Shown here: one piece after another, positions 1 to 8,403 of the stretch
Numbering within the stretch: position 1 is the first letter of the stretch
Layout: each line of letters opens with the position of its first letter
Assembly: GCF_016294135.1 (NCBI RefSeq)
Contig: NZ_JAEDCO010000005.1
Coordinates: forward strand, 5,945-69,944
Source: Methanobrevibacter ruminantium
GTDB taxonomy: Archaea > Methanobacteriota > Methanobacteria > Methanobacteriales > Methanobacteriaceae
Direction of reading: 5' to 3'
DNA length: 64,000 bases
Position numbers and translations under genes: made by a program
Notes under the pieces: model-generated
The model's input: only the letters and a program-made list of their open reading frames with translations
The model's database searches: none
Told to the model about the DNA's origin: nothing

Positions 1-663
1 AACATCATGATGATATTTGGTAGCTGAACCATGCGCTCTGAAGACTTTTGCATTTTCTGCAAATTCCTTCCTGTTTGTGGTAATCATACCACCTTCACTT
101 GTGGTCATGTTTTTGGTAGGATAGAAACTGAAGCAAGCCATGTCTCCAAGGTTACCTACCTTTTCACCATTGTATTCAGCACCATGAGCTTGTGCTGCAT
201 CTTCAATGACAATCAAGTCATGCTCTTTTGCGATTTTCATAATAGGTTCCATATCTGCAGCTTGTCCATATAATTGAACAGGCATGATAGCTTTAGTCTT
301 GTCAGTGATTGCTTCTTCAATCTTTGCAGGGTCAATTGTAAAGGTTTCAGAATCTATATCCACAAAGACAGGGCGAGCGCCAGTGTATAAAATGGAGTTT
401 CCAGTAGCTGCAAATGTGAAAGGAGTTGTAATCACTTCATCGCCTTCACCAATTCCAGCTGCTAAAAGAGCTACATGCAAAGCGGAAGTACCGGAATTGG
501 TTGCAATTCCATACTTTGCCCCCACATATTTTGCAAATTCTTCTTCAAACTCAATTACTTTTGGTCCTTGTGCAATCATACCAGATTTCATTACATCAAT
601 TACTGCATTTATTTCCTCTTCTTCAATAACAGGACTAGCTATTGAAACTTTAATGTCTGCCAT
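1..663 (-). CDS. DegT/DnrJ/EryC1/StrS family aminotransferase, C-terminus beyond the window
   Basis: PLP-dependent sugar aminotransferase family; members transaminate nucleotide-linked keto-sugars for glycan or pseudomurein-type surface synthesis. The visible 221 residues begin [18 protein letters not shown] and contain the substrate and cofactor landmarks of the family: GTSALHVAL near residue 58, the PLP-contacting [10 protein letters not shown] near 153 and the Schiff-base lysine in [14 protein letters not shown] (K184). The start is fixed by AGGTGA five bases before ATG. The reading frame is open at the left edge, so about 150 C-terminal residues are missing from view. The exact sugar substrate cannot be told from sequence. 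It is divergent from trm1. Confidence 0.93.
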   Translation of the reverse strand, partial: MADIKVSIASPVIEEEEINAVIDVMKSGMIAQGPKVIEFEEEFAKYVGAKYGIATNSGTSALHVALLAAGIGEGDEVITTPFTFAATGNSILYTGARPVFVDIDSETFTIDPAKIEEAITDKTKAIMPVQLYGQAADMEPIMKIAKEHDLIVIEDAAQAHGAEYNGEKVGNLGDMACFSFYPTKNMTTSEGGMITTNRKEFAENAKVFRAHGSATKYHHDV

Positions 664-1005
664 ATTTTCACCTAAAATGAATAAAATAAATTATTTAATA
701 AATTTAAAAAATTAACTAATAAAAATTAACTAATTGAAATTAACTAATTGAAATTAACTAATTGAAATTAACTAATTGAATTATATTAATTTCCAATAGT
801 TTAGTTAAATAGTTATAATAGTCTATTTATTCTTAATCTTATATTAGTTTTACTTAAAATCCTATGTTTAATTAAATTAAATAAAAGGTTTTGCTTAAAA
901 TTCTAATTTATTTAAATAAAATGAAAAATAAATATTAATTAAAATATTAATCTAATAATAAATTAAAAGAATTATTAAACCAATTATAATCAAAAAGGCA
1001 AAATT
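664..1005. other. divergent intergenic region, DegT aminotransferase / trm1
   Basis: 342 bases without a gene, over 85% A+T. It holds the 14-bp tandem repeat described separately and several TATA-like strings on both strands, none clearly better than the others. It must contain the promoters of both flanking genes. Confidence 0.6.
709..778. repeat. 14-bp tandem repeat, five copies
   Basis: Four perfect head-to-tail copies of AAATTAACTAATTG at 723-778, preceded by one degenerate copy (12 of 14 matching) at 709-722. It lies 45 bases upstream of the aminotransferase start, so in its promoter or 5' leader. The copy number is likely variable between strains. Confidence 0.9.
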
Positions 1006-2220
1006 ATGGAAAATAATCAAAATAATAATTTTCAAAATAATTATGATACAGAAATAAAAGAGTATAGTGAAGATGAATTGAAAATCATCGAAGAGGGTAA
1101 AGTTCAAATCAAATTCCCTGATTTTGATAAGGTTTCCTCTGATGCTCCTGTTTTTTATAATCCTCGAATGGAATTCAATAGGGACAATTCCATCCTTGCA
1201 CTTCAAGCCTACCAAAGGGAAGTGAATAGGGAAATAAACATCTGCGACTTATTTGGTGGTAGTGGAATAAGGGGAATACGCTATAAAAAGGAAATTGATG
1301 GAGTTGGAGATGTTGCAGTAAATGACATCAGCCCACTTGCCAATGAATTTACCAGAATCAATGCAGAACTAAATGATGTTGAAGTTGAAATAGACCAAAA
1401 GGAAGCAAACAATGAACTTAGAAGCAATATGGGAAGATTTGATGTCATTGATATTGATCCATTCGGAACCCCTTCACCATTTGTAGACTCTGCAGGTTAT
1501 AATCTAAAAAGGGACTCACTCCTATGCTTAACCGCAACAGACACTTCCTGCCTTTGCGGAACATATGAAGAGCCTTGCATTAGAAAATACAATGCACGGC
1601 CATACAAAAGCGAATATTGCCATGAAAACGGAATAAGGATTCTCATTGGATTTGCTGCACTCACCCTTGCAAAGTATCAGAAATACATTGAAGTGAAAAT
1701 GTCACATAGCAGTGAGCATTACATGAGAACCTATCTTAAGGTAAGGAAAGGTTCTAAAGCTACTGATGAATCACTGAAAAACATTGGATATATTGCACAT
1801 TGCAAACATTGCCTTCATAGAAGCGAGTACAAAGGCATTGCATCCAGTATTCCAGAATTCTGTCCAGAATGTGGTGGAAAATTGATAGTGGCTGGCCCAA
1901 TGTGGCTTGGACCTGTGCAAAATGAGGAGTTCATTGATTCAATGATTGAAATAGCTGAGGAAAAGAATCTTAACCAAAAGGATAATGTCTTAAAGCTATT
2001 GAATTCCTGTAAGGTAGAGGCAAATGCACCAAGCACATTCTACGATATCCACAAAGTATGCAGAGCCTTAAAGATCAGCGCCCCTAAGTTTGACAAGGTA
2101 TTCGACAAGCTTGAGGAAGAAGGGTTCATTGCAGTGAAAACCCATTACAGTCCTCTCGGTATAAAGACCAATGCAAGCAATAAGGAATTGATGGACATAA
2201 TCACGGAATTGGCAAAATAG
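1006..2220 (+). CDS. trm1: tRNA (guanine(26)-N2)-dimethyltransferase Trm1
   Basis: Methylates N2 of G26 in tRNA with S-adenosylmethionine. Visible landmarks over 404 residues: the SAM-binding motif DLFGGSGIRGIRY at 81-93, the catalytic DVIDIDPFGTPSPF at about 146-159 (Trm1 family DPFG signature), and a C-terminal zinc-binding set CKHC...CPEC (C266, C269, C286, C289) followed by a winged-helix-like tail. Length and order match archaeal Trm1. The first about 20 residues are Asn/Gln/Glu-rich and not conserved in the family, so the true start could be slightly downstream. Single gene; downstream DNA is T/A-rich with no neighbour on the same transcript. Confidence 0.95.
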   Translation: MENNQNNNFQNNYDTEIKEYSEDELKIIEEGKVQIKFPDFDKVSSDAPVFYNPRMEFNRDNSILALQAYQREVNREINICDLFGGSGIRGIRYKKEIDGVGDVAVNDISPLANEFTRINAELNDVEVEIDQKEANNELRSNMGRFDVIDIDPFGTPSPFVDSAGYNLKRDSLLCLTATDTSCLCGTYEEPCIRKYNARPYKSEYCHENGIRILIGFAALTLAKYQKYIEVKMSHSSEHYMRTYLKVRKGSKATDESLKNIGYIAHCKHCLHRSEYKGIASSIPEFCPECGGKLIVAGPMWLGPVQNEEFIDSMIEIAEEKNLNQKDNVLKLLNSCKVEANAPSTFYDIHKVCRALKISAPKFDKVFDKLEEEGFIAVKTHYSPLGIKTNASNKELMDIITELAK

Positions 2221-2604
2221 AAAAATGCAAACTATACTTAATTAAGTATTTTAGATAAGGATAGTGGCTTAAAATTGATTTAATTAAAGATTAGGCGATT
2301 ATATTAAAATAAACATTCTAAAATTAAAAATTAAGAACAAAGAATTAGTAAAATATACTTTAAATATTTTAAATAAAATCTAATTTAAAAATATTCCATA
2401 TCAAATAAAATAATCAAATAATAATTAAATTTATCAAAAATGAGAAAAAAATAAGAAAAATAAGAAAAGTTTTATATATAAATTATAACAAACTTAATAT
2501 TGTTATACTTAATATAAACTATTTAACACGAAACTTGAATTGCAATTGATTTAAAACCCCCTTTAAAAATTGCAATGCAAGAAAAAATAAAAAAAGTGAA
2601 AATC
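2221..2604. other. intergenic region trm1 / lrp, with lrp promoter
   Basis: 384 bases, no gene. The first half is AT-rich with no clear hairpin. The second half holds the Lrp promoter (TATA 2471-2482) and, around the predicted start of transcription, two direct copies of ACTTAATAT (2492-2500 and 2507-2515) 15 bp apart. Confidence 0.6.
2471..2482 (+). promoter_or_regulatory. TATA box of the Lrp-type regulator gene
   Basis: TTTATATATAAA preceded by the purine-rich BRE-like GAAAAG (2464-2469). Transcription would start near 2500, where the repeated ACTTAATAT half-sites lie, a position that would suit autoregulation. Inferred from sequence only. Confidence 0.6.
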
Positions 2605-3084
2605 ATGTGTGCAAAAAAGAACGATGAAATAATCAAATTGGACGAAACTGATATTAAAATTCTAAAAATCATCAATGATGATGTTAGAATTTCATACAGA
2701 CAAATATCACGTGATTTAGGAATTTCTGTAGGAACTGTACACAATCGTATCGATAAAATGCTTAAATCGGGTGTAATTGAAAAATTCGCACCTGTATTAA
2801 ACCATAAAAAATTAGGTTATGCGCTTACAAGCATTATTGGCGTTAATGTTAAAGGTCAAGAATTGGAAACTTGGGAAGCTGAAATCTCAAACAACAAAAA
2901 TGTTGTTGGACTTTATGACGTTACCGGTCAATATGACGCTATTGTAATTGCTAAATTTAAAGATACCGATGAATTAGACAAATTCCTTAAAGAATTGCTT
3001 AAATCAGGCTGTATTGAAAAAACAATTACACAGACTGTGCTTAACATAGTAAAAGAAGATATTGGATCTGCTAATATCCTCTAG
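2605..3084 (+). CDS. Lrp/AsnC family transcriptional regulator
   Basis: Feast/famine-type regulator of about 159 residues. The N-terminal winged helix contains LDETDIKILKIINDDVRISYRQISRDLGISVGTVHNRIDKM in family order (helix-turn-helix about residues 12-55), followed by a RAM ligand-sensing domain ending YDAIVIAKFKDTDELDKF...VLNIVKED. An in-frame ATG at 2575 exists, but the start at 2605 (MCAKKNDE) fits the family N-terminus better; neither has a strong ribosome binding site. It stands alone, so its target is unknown; amino-acid metabolism or self-control is usual for the family. The effector ligand cannot be read from sequence. Confidence 0.9.
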   Translation: MCAKKNDEIIKLDETDIKILKIINDDVRISYRQISRDLGISVGTVHNRIDKMLKSGVIEKFAPVLNHKKLGYALTSIIGVNVKGQELETWEAEISNNKNVVGLYDVTGQYDAIVIAKFKDTDELDKFLKELLKSGCIEKTITQTVLNIVKEDIGSANIL

Positions 3085-3519
3085 CTTTAAGTTAATTTTT
3101 AAAATTGATAATAGTGATTAAATAATTTTTATAATTAAACCCCTTTCAATAATTATAATATTATTTTAATTATTATTACCCCTTTATTTACCCCTTTAAA
3201 AATTTCTATTTTTAATCTTTTTTATAATTTTCATACTATTTCTATTCTATTTATATGCTATTCTTACATTATTCCTACACCATTCCTACACTATTTCATA
3301 AACAAATCAATAAAATACCCTTAAAAAATAATTTAATATAGAAAATTATATTAAACATTTATACAAAAAATATATAAACATACAATAATATTATTTTAAA
3401 TATAGAAAATAAAAACTATTTATTTTATTATAAAAATTAAAAAACAATGATTAATTGTAAAAATTGTTGTAATAAAAGAGTAATATTTATTTTTAATAAA
3501 CTAAAGAAGGTAAACAAAA
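3085..3519. other. intergenic region lrp / mptA
   Basis: 435 bases, no gene. Pyrimidine-rich tracts at 3140-3240 (many TTTT runs) probably end lrp transcription. A TATA-like TATATAAA lies at 3371-3378, about 140 bases before mptA. Nothing else stands out. Confidence 0.55.
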
Positions 3520-4458
3520 ATGGTAGTTTGTCTCCCAGACACACAAGATGATGAACCACGTATCCCTATTCACTTAAGTAGAGTAGGTGTTACTGGCGTC
3601 AAAAAACTTTTAACTCTTAAAAGAAAAGAAAAAAGACCAATCATATTATTACCTACTTTTGATGCTTTTGTAGATTTGCCAAGCACTCAAAAAGGTACAC
3701 ATATGTCTAGAACTCCTGAAGCTATCAGTGAAGTTGTTGATGAAGTTGCTAAAGGTGCATCCGATGGTGTTGAATCACTCTGTGCAGATATCGTAAATAG
3801 GATGCTTGAAAAGCATGAATACGCTAAACGTGTTGAAGTGAACATGGTTAGTGACTACATGTTTATGAAAGAGTCCCCAGTAACTGACAATAGATCCCAA
3901 GAAATGGCTAAATTAATAGCTAATGCTGTTGGTATCCGTGAAGATGATGGAACCATCACCATTAGAAAAGCTATTGGTGCTGAAGTTGTTGGAATAACTG
4001 TCTGTCCATGCGCACAGGAATCTGTAAGAGAAGTGGATAAAAGCAACTTATTAAAATTCTTAGATGAAGAAACATGTGAAAAAGTATTGGACACTGTAAC
4101 TTTCGCTTCTCACAACCAAAGAGGAGTAGGAACCATCTTAATAGAAGTTCCTGAAAAAGAATACATCGATGGTGAAAAATTGATTGAAATCATTGAATCA
4201 TCCATGAGTTCCCCTATTTCAGAGCTTTTAAAACGTCCTGATGAAAATGCAGTTGTTATGAATGCTCATAAGAATCCTGTATTTGTAGAGGATTGTGTAA
4301 GAACAATGAATGAAAAGATCCTTGACGAATTTTCATACTTGCCTGATGACACTTTAATTACTACAAGACAAGAAAACCATGAAAGTATTCACAGACACAA
4401 TGCTTATGCAGAAAAAGTTTCTACTTTAGGTTCTCTTAAAGAAGAACTTAATTTATAA
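3520..4458 (+). CDS. mptA: GTP cyclohydrolase MptA (archaeal GTP cyclohydrolase IV, FolE2-type)
   Basis: Converts GTP to 7,8-dihydroneopterin 2',3'-cyclic phosphate, the first step of the tetrahydromethanopterin pterin moiety, as an Fe(II) enzyme. The 312-residue protein shows the COG1469 landmarks: PIHLSRVGVTGVKK near the N-terminus, FVDLPSTQKGTHMSR with the metal-site histidine, and AEVVGITVCPCAQE with the conserved Cys-Pro-Cys near residue 165. GAAGGTAA precedes ATG. Single-gene unit. It is distinct from bacterial FolE by sequence, and no FolE is visible here. Confidence 0.95.
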   Translation: MVVCLPDTQDDEPRIPIHLSRVGVTGVKKLLTLKRKEKRPIILLPTFDAFVDLPSTQKGTHMSRTPEAISEVVDEVAKGASDGVESLCADIVNRMLEKHEYAKRVEVNMVSDYMFMKESPVTDNRSQEMAKLIANAVGIREDDGTITIRKAIGAEVVGITVCPCAQESVREVDKSNLLKFLDEETCEKVLDTVTFASHNQRGVGTILIEVPEKEYIDGEKLIEIIESSMSSPISELLKRPDENAVVMNAHKNPVFVEDCVRTMNEKILDEFSYLPDDTLITTRQENHESIHRHNAYAEKVSTLGSLKEELNL

Positions 4459-4709
4459 TAAGAAGTTTATATTAAGCCTATGGCTTAATTTAAAACTTTT
4501 ATTTTTTCTTTTTAAACACCGATGCAAATATTGCTTATTTGCTTTAATATATCTAAATCAGATAATAAAAATAAGAACTATTTTTACTATTTAATAGGCC
4601 TAGTCAATATAAGGTTTATTAAATTAAATTTATTAAATAATTTTTAAATAATTTTAAATTAATTTTTTTAAAATAAAAAGATTTACTCTCTCATTTTCAT
4701 AATTTAACG

Positions 4710-4729
4710 ATGCAAGTAAGTGCTTGCAT
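4710..4729 (+). promoter_or_regulatory. palindromic operator candidate
   Basis: ATGCAAG-6-CTTGCAT, a perfect 7-bp inverted repeat ending eight bases before the TATA box of the 48-codon gene at 4812. The position at the BRE edge is where archaeal activators or repressors often bind. The regulator is unknown. Confidence 0.45.
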
Positions 4730-4736
4730 TCGAAAG

Positions 4737-4749
4737 ACTTTATATAATT
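4737..4749 (+). promoter_or_regulatory. TATA box of the 48-codon gene
   Basis: ACTTTATATAATT with BRE-like CGAAAG just upstream (4731-4736). Transcription would start near 4769, giving a leader of about 43 bases with a strong ribosome binding site. Confidence 0.65.
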
Positions 4750-4811
4750 CTTTTAATGGATTAAAGAATAAGCAGAATTATTTATAATCTAAAAAAATCG
4801 GAGGAAGAATT

Positions 4812-4958
4812 ATGAACACTATTTTATTCTTTAGTTTAGTATCAATTGTAAGCTCATTAGCAATAGCATATATCTCTTTAAAATTTGCTAAATCAGAAGA
4901 AGCTGAAATTGTTAATGAAATCCAAATTAAATATCCAAATAACACATTATATTATTAA
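4812..4958 (+). CDS. 48-residue single-span membrane microprotein, function unknown
   Basis: The small gene reads MNTILFFSLVSIVSSLAIAY..., with one hydrophobic segment at residues 3-22, then a charged tail FAKSEEAEIVNEIQIKYP ending NNTLYY. Support for it being real: an almost ideal ribosome binding site (GGAGGA, 4800-4805) six bases before ATG, a good TATA box at proper distance, and codon use with ordinary AT-rich wobble. The N-terminal segment could be a signal anchor with the acidic tail outside or inside. No family recognised. The gene is isolated on its own transcript between mptA and a converging zinc-ribbon gene. Confidence 0.75.
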   Translation: MNTILFFSLVSIVSSLAIAYISLKFAKSEEAEIVNEIQIKYPNNTLYY

Positions 4959-5133
4959 TTTCTTTAATAGCTGGTTTTAATTAATAAACCATTTTTCTTT
5001 TTTATCTATTATTTTTCATCTTATTTTCTATTTGAATATATTTTTTCTATAAGTTTAATTTGAAATTATATTTTTTAAAAAAAAGTTTTTTATTATGAAA
5101 ATAGTAAAAAAATAAAGAATTAAATTAAATAAT

Positions 5134-5406
5134 TTAATCCTTTGCCCATCTTTTCAATTGAGGGAAGACTTCATTCATCATTTTGGAAGCTTCTTCAATA
5201 TTCATTTCAGGATGAACTTCAACCATCTTTTCACTGCAGAAATCTATCATTTCTTCCATAGTCATATCGGAAGTGAATTCACCATCCTTAAAGCAGTACA
5301 TGCAGTAATCCTCATTTTTAGATCCATCTGCATTGGTTCCAAAAAGCTCTTCAGTCATAGGCATTGCACATGATTGGCAGAATTTCTGATTTTCAAAATT
5401 TTCCAT
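5134..5406 (-). CDS. zinc-ribbon domain protein (zf-ribbon_2-like)
   Basis: A 90-residue protein starting MENFENQKFCQSCAMPM. Two Cys pairs (CQSC near residue 10 and CMYC near 35) with the intervening LFGTNADGSKNEDYC match the small 'putative zinc ribbon' family, followed by a helical MTMEEMIDFCSEKM segment. The start was set at 5406, where AGGAAATGATATT precedes ATG; a longer frame to 5445 adds 13 residues with no ribosome binding site and no family similarity. The role is unknown; such proteins are widespread in anaerobes. It converges on the microprotein gene. Confidence 0.8.
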   Translation of the reverse strand: MENFENQKFCQSCAMPMTEELFGTNADGSKNEDYCMYCFKDGEFTSDMTMEEMIDFCSEKMVEVHPEMNIEEASKMMNEVFPQLKRWAKD

Positions 5407-5484
5407 AATATCATTTCCTAAATTAAATCTAATATATATTATCAAATATAAGAGTATTATAATTTTTGAAAGAGCATTTAAAAA

Positions 5485-5987
5485 CTATTTTTCTTTCATC
5501 CATTGGTAAGCAATTCTAGGAGAACCCTCCTTAACATAAATGGTCCCACACCTCTTGAAACCATTCCTTTCTATCTGTTTTTGCATGATTTGATTGTTGT
5601 TGTGGGTATCTATCTTAATGTTATTGCAAATGGATTTGGAATGGTCAATTGCAGATTTAAAAACACCATGAACTTTCCCATCACTTGCGATTCTATGCAA
5701 TGTCATATACGGTTCATCATTAAGCCAATTTCCATCTTCAATATACTTGTAAGTCGGTTCCAAACCGTCAATAAGTACAAAGACACCATGAGGACAATCA
5801 TCAAAAGTATCCTCAAAAATCAAATAGGAAATCCCCTTTGATATGTCATCTATGACCAAGTCTTCACTAGGATAGAAATGGCCCCATTGATTAGAATTTC
5901 CAGATTTAATCATGAAATCCTGAGCTTTCTATATATGCCCATAATTAATAACTCTAAATCCTCAATTGTCGCTTTTCTAATCTGCAT
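5485..5987 (-). pseudogene. GNAT family acetyltransferase with an N-terminal frameshift
   Basis: The downstream frame (ATG at 5913, 142 residues) begins MIKSGNSNQWGHFYPSEDL and keeps the acetyl-CoA side of the fold (IKIDTHNNNQIMQKQIERNGF near residues 100-120). The upstream frame starts at ATG 5987 behind GTGAGAATT and reads MQIRKATIEDLELLIMGIYRK, the usual GNAT first strand and helix, then runs into TGA at 5913-5911. Inserting one base at about 5925-5930 joins the two as IYRKAQDFMIKSG, a normal GNAT sequence. So the gene has lost a base, or the sequence has. Translation could restart at 5913 (CAGGATTTC precedes it), but the product would lack the first strand and helix. The substrate is unknown. 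Confidence 0.8.
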
Positions 5988-6064
5988 AATTCTCACAAGA
6001 AATATCCCTATTAAAAAAATAGGGTTATATATAAGAATATAATGTTTATTTTTGAAAAATTTAA

Positions 6065-7528
6065 TTATTCTTTAGAATTATGATCAATTGGATTTGACCT
6101 GACGAAAAATACAGATAATCCCAATACGATGAATGTGATTAAGACATATACTCCTAATTTAAATAAATCCACTTCATAAATCAATTGGCCTACACCAATA
6201 ATCCACATGACAATTAACATTTCTGGAAGAATATACTTAAGATCAAATTTCCATTTTCTACCAACTTTAATGCAGAATTTTTATTCAATATATCCCTTAA
6301 TCCATCTATATCCAAATACCTGGTAAAGACTATGGCTTGCAATGCTATTAAAATTAAGATTCCAAATTCATTGACAATGTATCAACTATTTCAACTAGAT
6401 AACTGCTGATGCCTGTTGAAAACAATAATGACCCGCAACATGCAATGACAGCTAAAACAGTCACTCCTTTTCTACGAGACCAATTTAACTTATCACAAAC
6501 AGACAACAATAAGGGCTCGTATAATGCTAATGAGGAAGTGAATCCTGCAAATAATACTGATAAGAAGAGTAATGGAGCTACTATTCTTCCAATAGGACCC
6601 ATTACCTCAAAAATTTCAGGCAGAGCAACAAAGATTAAACTGGTTCCCTCACTGATCAATTCAGTCATAGGAATTGAACTTGTTACAGACATATATCCTA
6701 AAATTGAGAATATCCCCAATCCAACAAAGAGCTCATAAATGGAATTGGCTAAAACAACCATAAACACATTGTCTATCAATCTGGTTTCTTCAGATAAGTA
6801 AGTGACATATGTGTAAATAATCGCCTGCCCTATACTTAAGGAAAATATTATCTGAGCAAATGCTGCAAGCCAAATATTAACATCAAAAAGCGAATTCCAG
6901 TCTTGAGTCAACAATGTCTTCAATCTTAATTCAGATCCAGGTAAAGTGAGTGAATAAAAAAGAATAAATGACATTATAACGAAAAGCAACGGCATCAAGA
7001 CCTTTGATATCCTGCCGATTCCCTTATCAACATCATTGTTTGAAACTATCCATAATAAGCCCCACAACACTATAATGGCAATGAACGTAGGAACTATTAC
7101 AGAACCTATGTTAGCAAAATCAGAAGAACCTCCAACGTTTGTTGCAAAAAAACTAGACTGATCATTTCCCCATCCAAATGTAAAACTATTCATTAAATAT
7201 ATTAAATCCCAGCTTAAGATAACCATATAATAAATTGCAACAATGAAAACAAAAAGCACTAGCATCCAAGCAATAATCTCAAATTTTGGATTTATATCAT
7301 GCAATAGCTTTGAAAAGCTCTCCTTGTATCTGAATCCCAATCCGTTCTCTAAAATCAAAAATGGAATTCCCATTACAAGAATTGCAATAATATAGGAATG
7401 AAAAAAGATCCTCCACCATTGGTGTAAAATACATAACTGAAACGCCAAATATTTCCGATACCAATTGTAGCGCCAATCATCGCAAAAAGAAATGTTAGCT
7501 TTGAGTTCCATCCTGAATGTTCATTCAT
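6065..7528 (-). pseudogene. sodium-dependent SNF family transporter, three frameshifts
   Basis: Neurotransmitter:sodium symporter family; prokaryotic members take up amino acids or related solutes with Na+. The true start is ATG 7528 (AAGTGAT upstream): MNEHSGWNSKLTFLFAMIGA, then the family signature GIGNIWRFSYVFYTNGGGSF. Three separate one-base losses break it: near 7392-7396 (after FFIP), near 6378 (EIVDT/IVNEF) and near 6271 (NSA/IKVG). The middle frame alone is open for about 345 correct codons with many membrane spans. Restoring the bases gives one continuous protein of about 488 residues ending DHNSKE and stop at 6065-6067, the normal family length. Either a young pseudogene or a cluster of sequencing errors. 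Confidence 0.88.
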
Positions 7529-7881
7529 ATAATCACTTAATTAAATAAAATAGTAAAATGAATTTTTAAAATTAATTATCTATAAATCAAGAAATTTATT
7601 ATTAAACAAATAATATATTTTTTGATTGTTTTGATTACCATGTTCATTTTATATTTTTCATTTATATAATTTTTATGAAATCATATTCTATAAAAAAACG
7701 TAAGCCTATTTTGTAAAATTTATATACTATCTAAATTAAAAATAACTATATAATTTTCTTAAAATATTAAAAGCAATTATTAGAAGATTTAAAATAATAA
7801 TTAAAATTTTAATTGAAAAATATTTAAAATAATATTTAAAATAATGATTTAAATAATAATTTAAAATAATAAAGTGATTTT
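7529..7881. other. divergent intergenic region with AT-rich short repeats
   Basis: 353 bases. A TATA box TTTATATAC at 7719-7727 probably serves the gene at 7882. The leader then holds a degenerate tandem series of ATTTAAAATAAT-like units from about 7819 to 7872, ending at the GTGATTTT ribosome binding site. Confidence 0.5.
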
Positions 7882-8334
7882 ATGTCAGACGTATTATTAA
7901 AAACTACAGGACAAATTATAGGACATTTCAATGCATTTAAAGGATCCAGACCTGCATTTCATGGGGAACATGTTGTTATCGTAAGAGGAATAAGCCGTGA
8001 CCCTATAGAAATCAATGATATGGAAGCTAAATTAAGAGAACTTGAAGATATTCTCAAAGCTAAGGAAGTTGATGTCTTATCAGATGAGGGTAATGAGTTT
8101 GTAGAGAAAGTGGATTCTTACCTTAGAGACGGTGAAGATGGCGGCGTAGCACCAGATAGCGGAGGATTGCTCAAAATGAAAGAGCAATTGGAAGCTATGG
8201 GATTGCATGTGGAATACAAGCTATTCCTTATGCCAAATGTAGGAACATTTGTGGCTATCTGGAAAGACAAATCAGGATTCGGCCCATTGTATGTTGAAGT
8301 GACTGCCACTGAAAGAGAGGAAATTGAAGAATAA
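7882..8334 (+). CDS. conserved methanogen protein, possibly DUF2111 family
   Basis: A 150-residue soluble acidic protein, MSDVLLKTTGQIIGHFNAFKG..., that I cannot assign to an enzyme. Seen in it: an N-terminal RPAFHGEHVVIVRGISRDP segment, a charged helix (EAKLRELEDILKAKEVDVL) and a C-terminal half with DGGVAPDSGGLLKMKEQLEAMG and VGTFVAIWKDKSGFGPLYVEVTA. No signal peptide or membrane span. GTGATTTT precedes ATG. It lies 69 bases upstream of cofG in the same direction, so the two may be cotranscribed and it may be linked to F420 synthesis or to the same regulatory need. The DUF2111 assignment is from memory and weak. Confidence 0.75.
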   Translation: MSDVLLKTTGQIIGHFNAFKGSRPAFHGEHVVIVRGISRDPIEINDMEAKLRELEDILKAKEVDVLSDEGNEFVEKVDSYLRDGEDGGVAPDSGGLLKMKEQLEAMGLHVEYKLFLMPNVGTFVAIWKDKSGFGPLYVEVTATEREEIEE

Positions 8335-8403
8335 TGAAAAAAATGAAATAGAAATAAAACAAAAATAAAATAAATATTACAATCTTCAAAAAATAGGTGT
8401 AAA

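Larger units (their letters stand above)
4459..4811. other. intergenic region with two related dyads and a promoter
   Basis: 353 bases. Two palindromic sites both open with CGATGCAA: GCAAAT/ATTTGC at 4524-4542, followed by a TATA-like TTAATATAT, and ATGCAAG/CTTGCAT at 4710-4729, followed by the microprotein promoter. Between them is AT-rich DNA with no open reading frame. Confidence 0.55.

Noticed and set aside
709..778. CRISPR array
   Set aside because: Units of 14 bp run head to tail without spacers; the other tandem repeats (28578, 32349, 55375) also lack unique spacers.
952..1215. 87-codon minus-strand frame over the trm1 start
   Set aside because: Mostly Ile/Leu/Phe from antisense AT-rich DNA, lies over trm1, no ribosome binding site.
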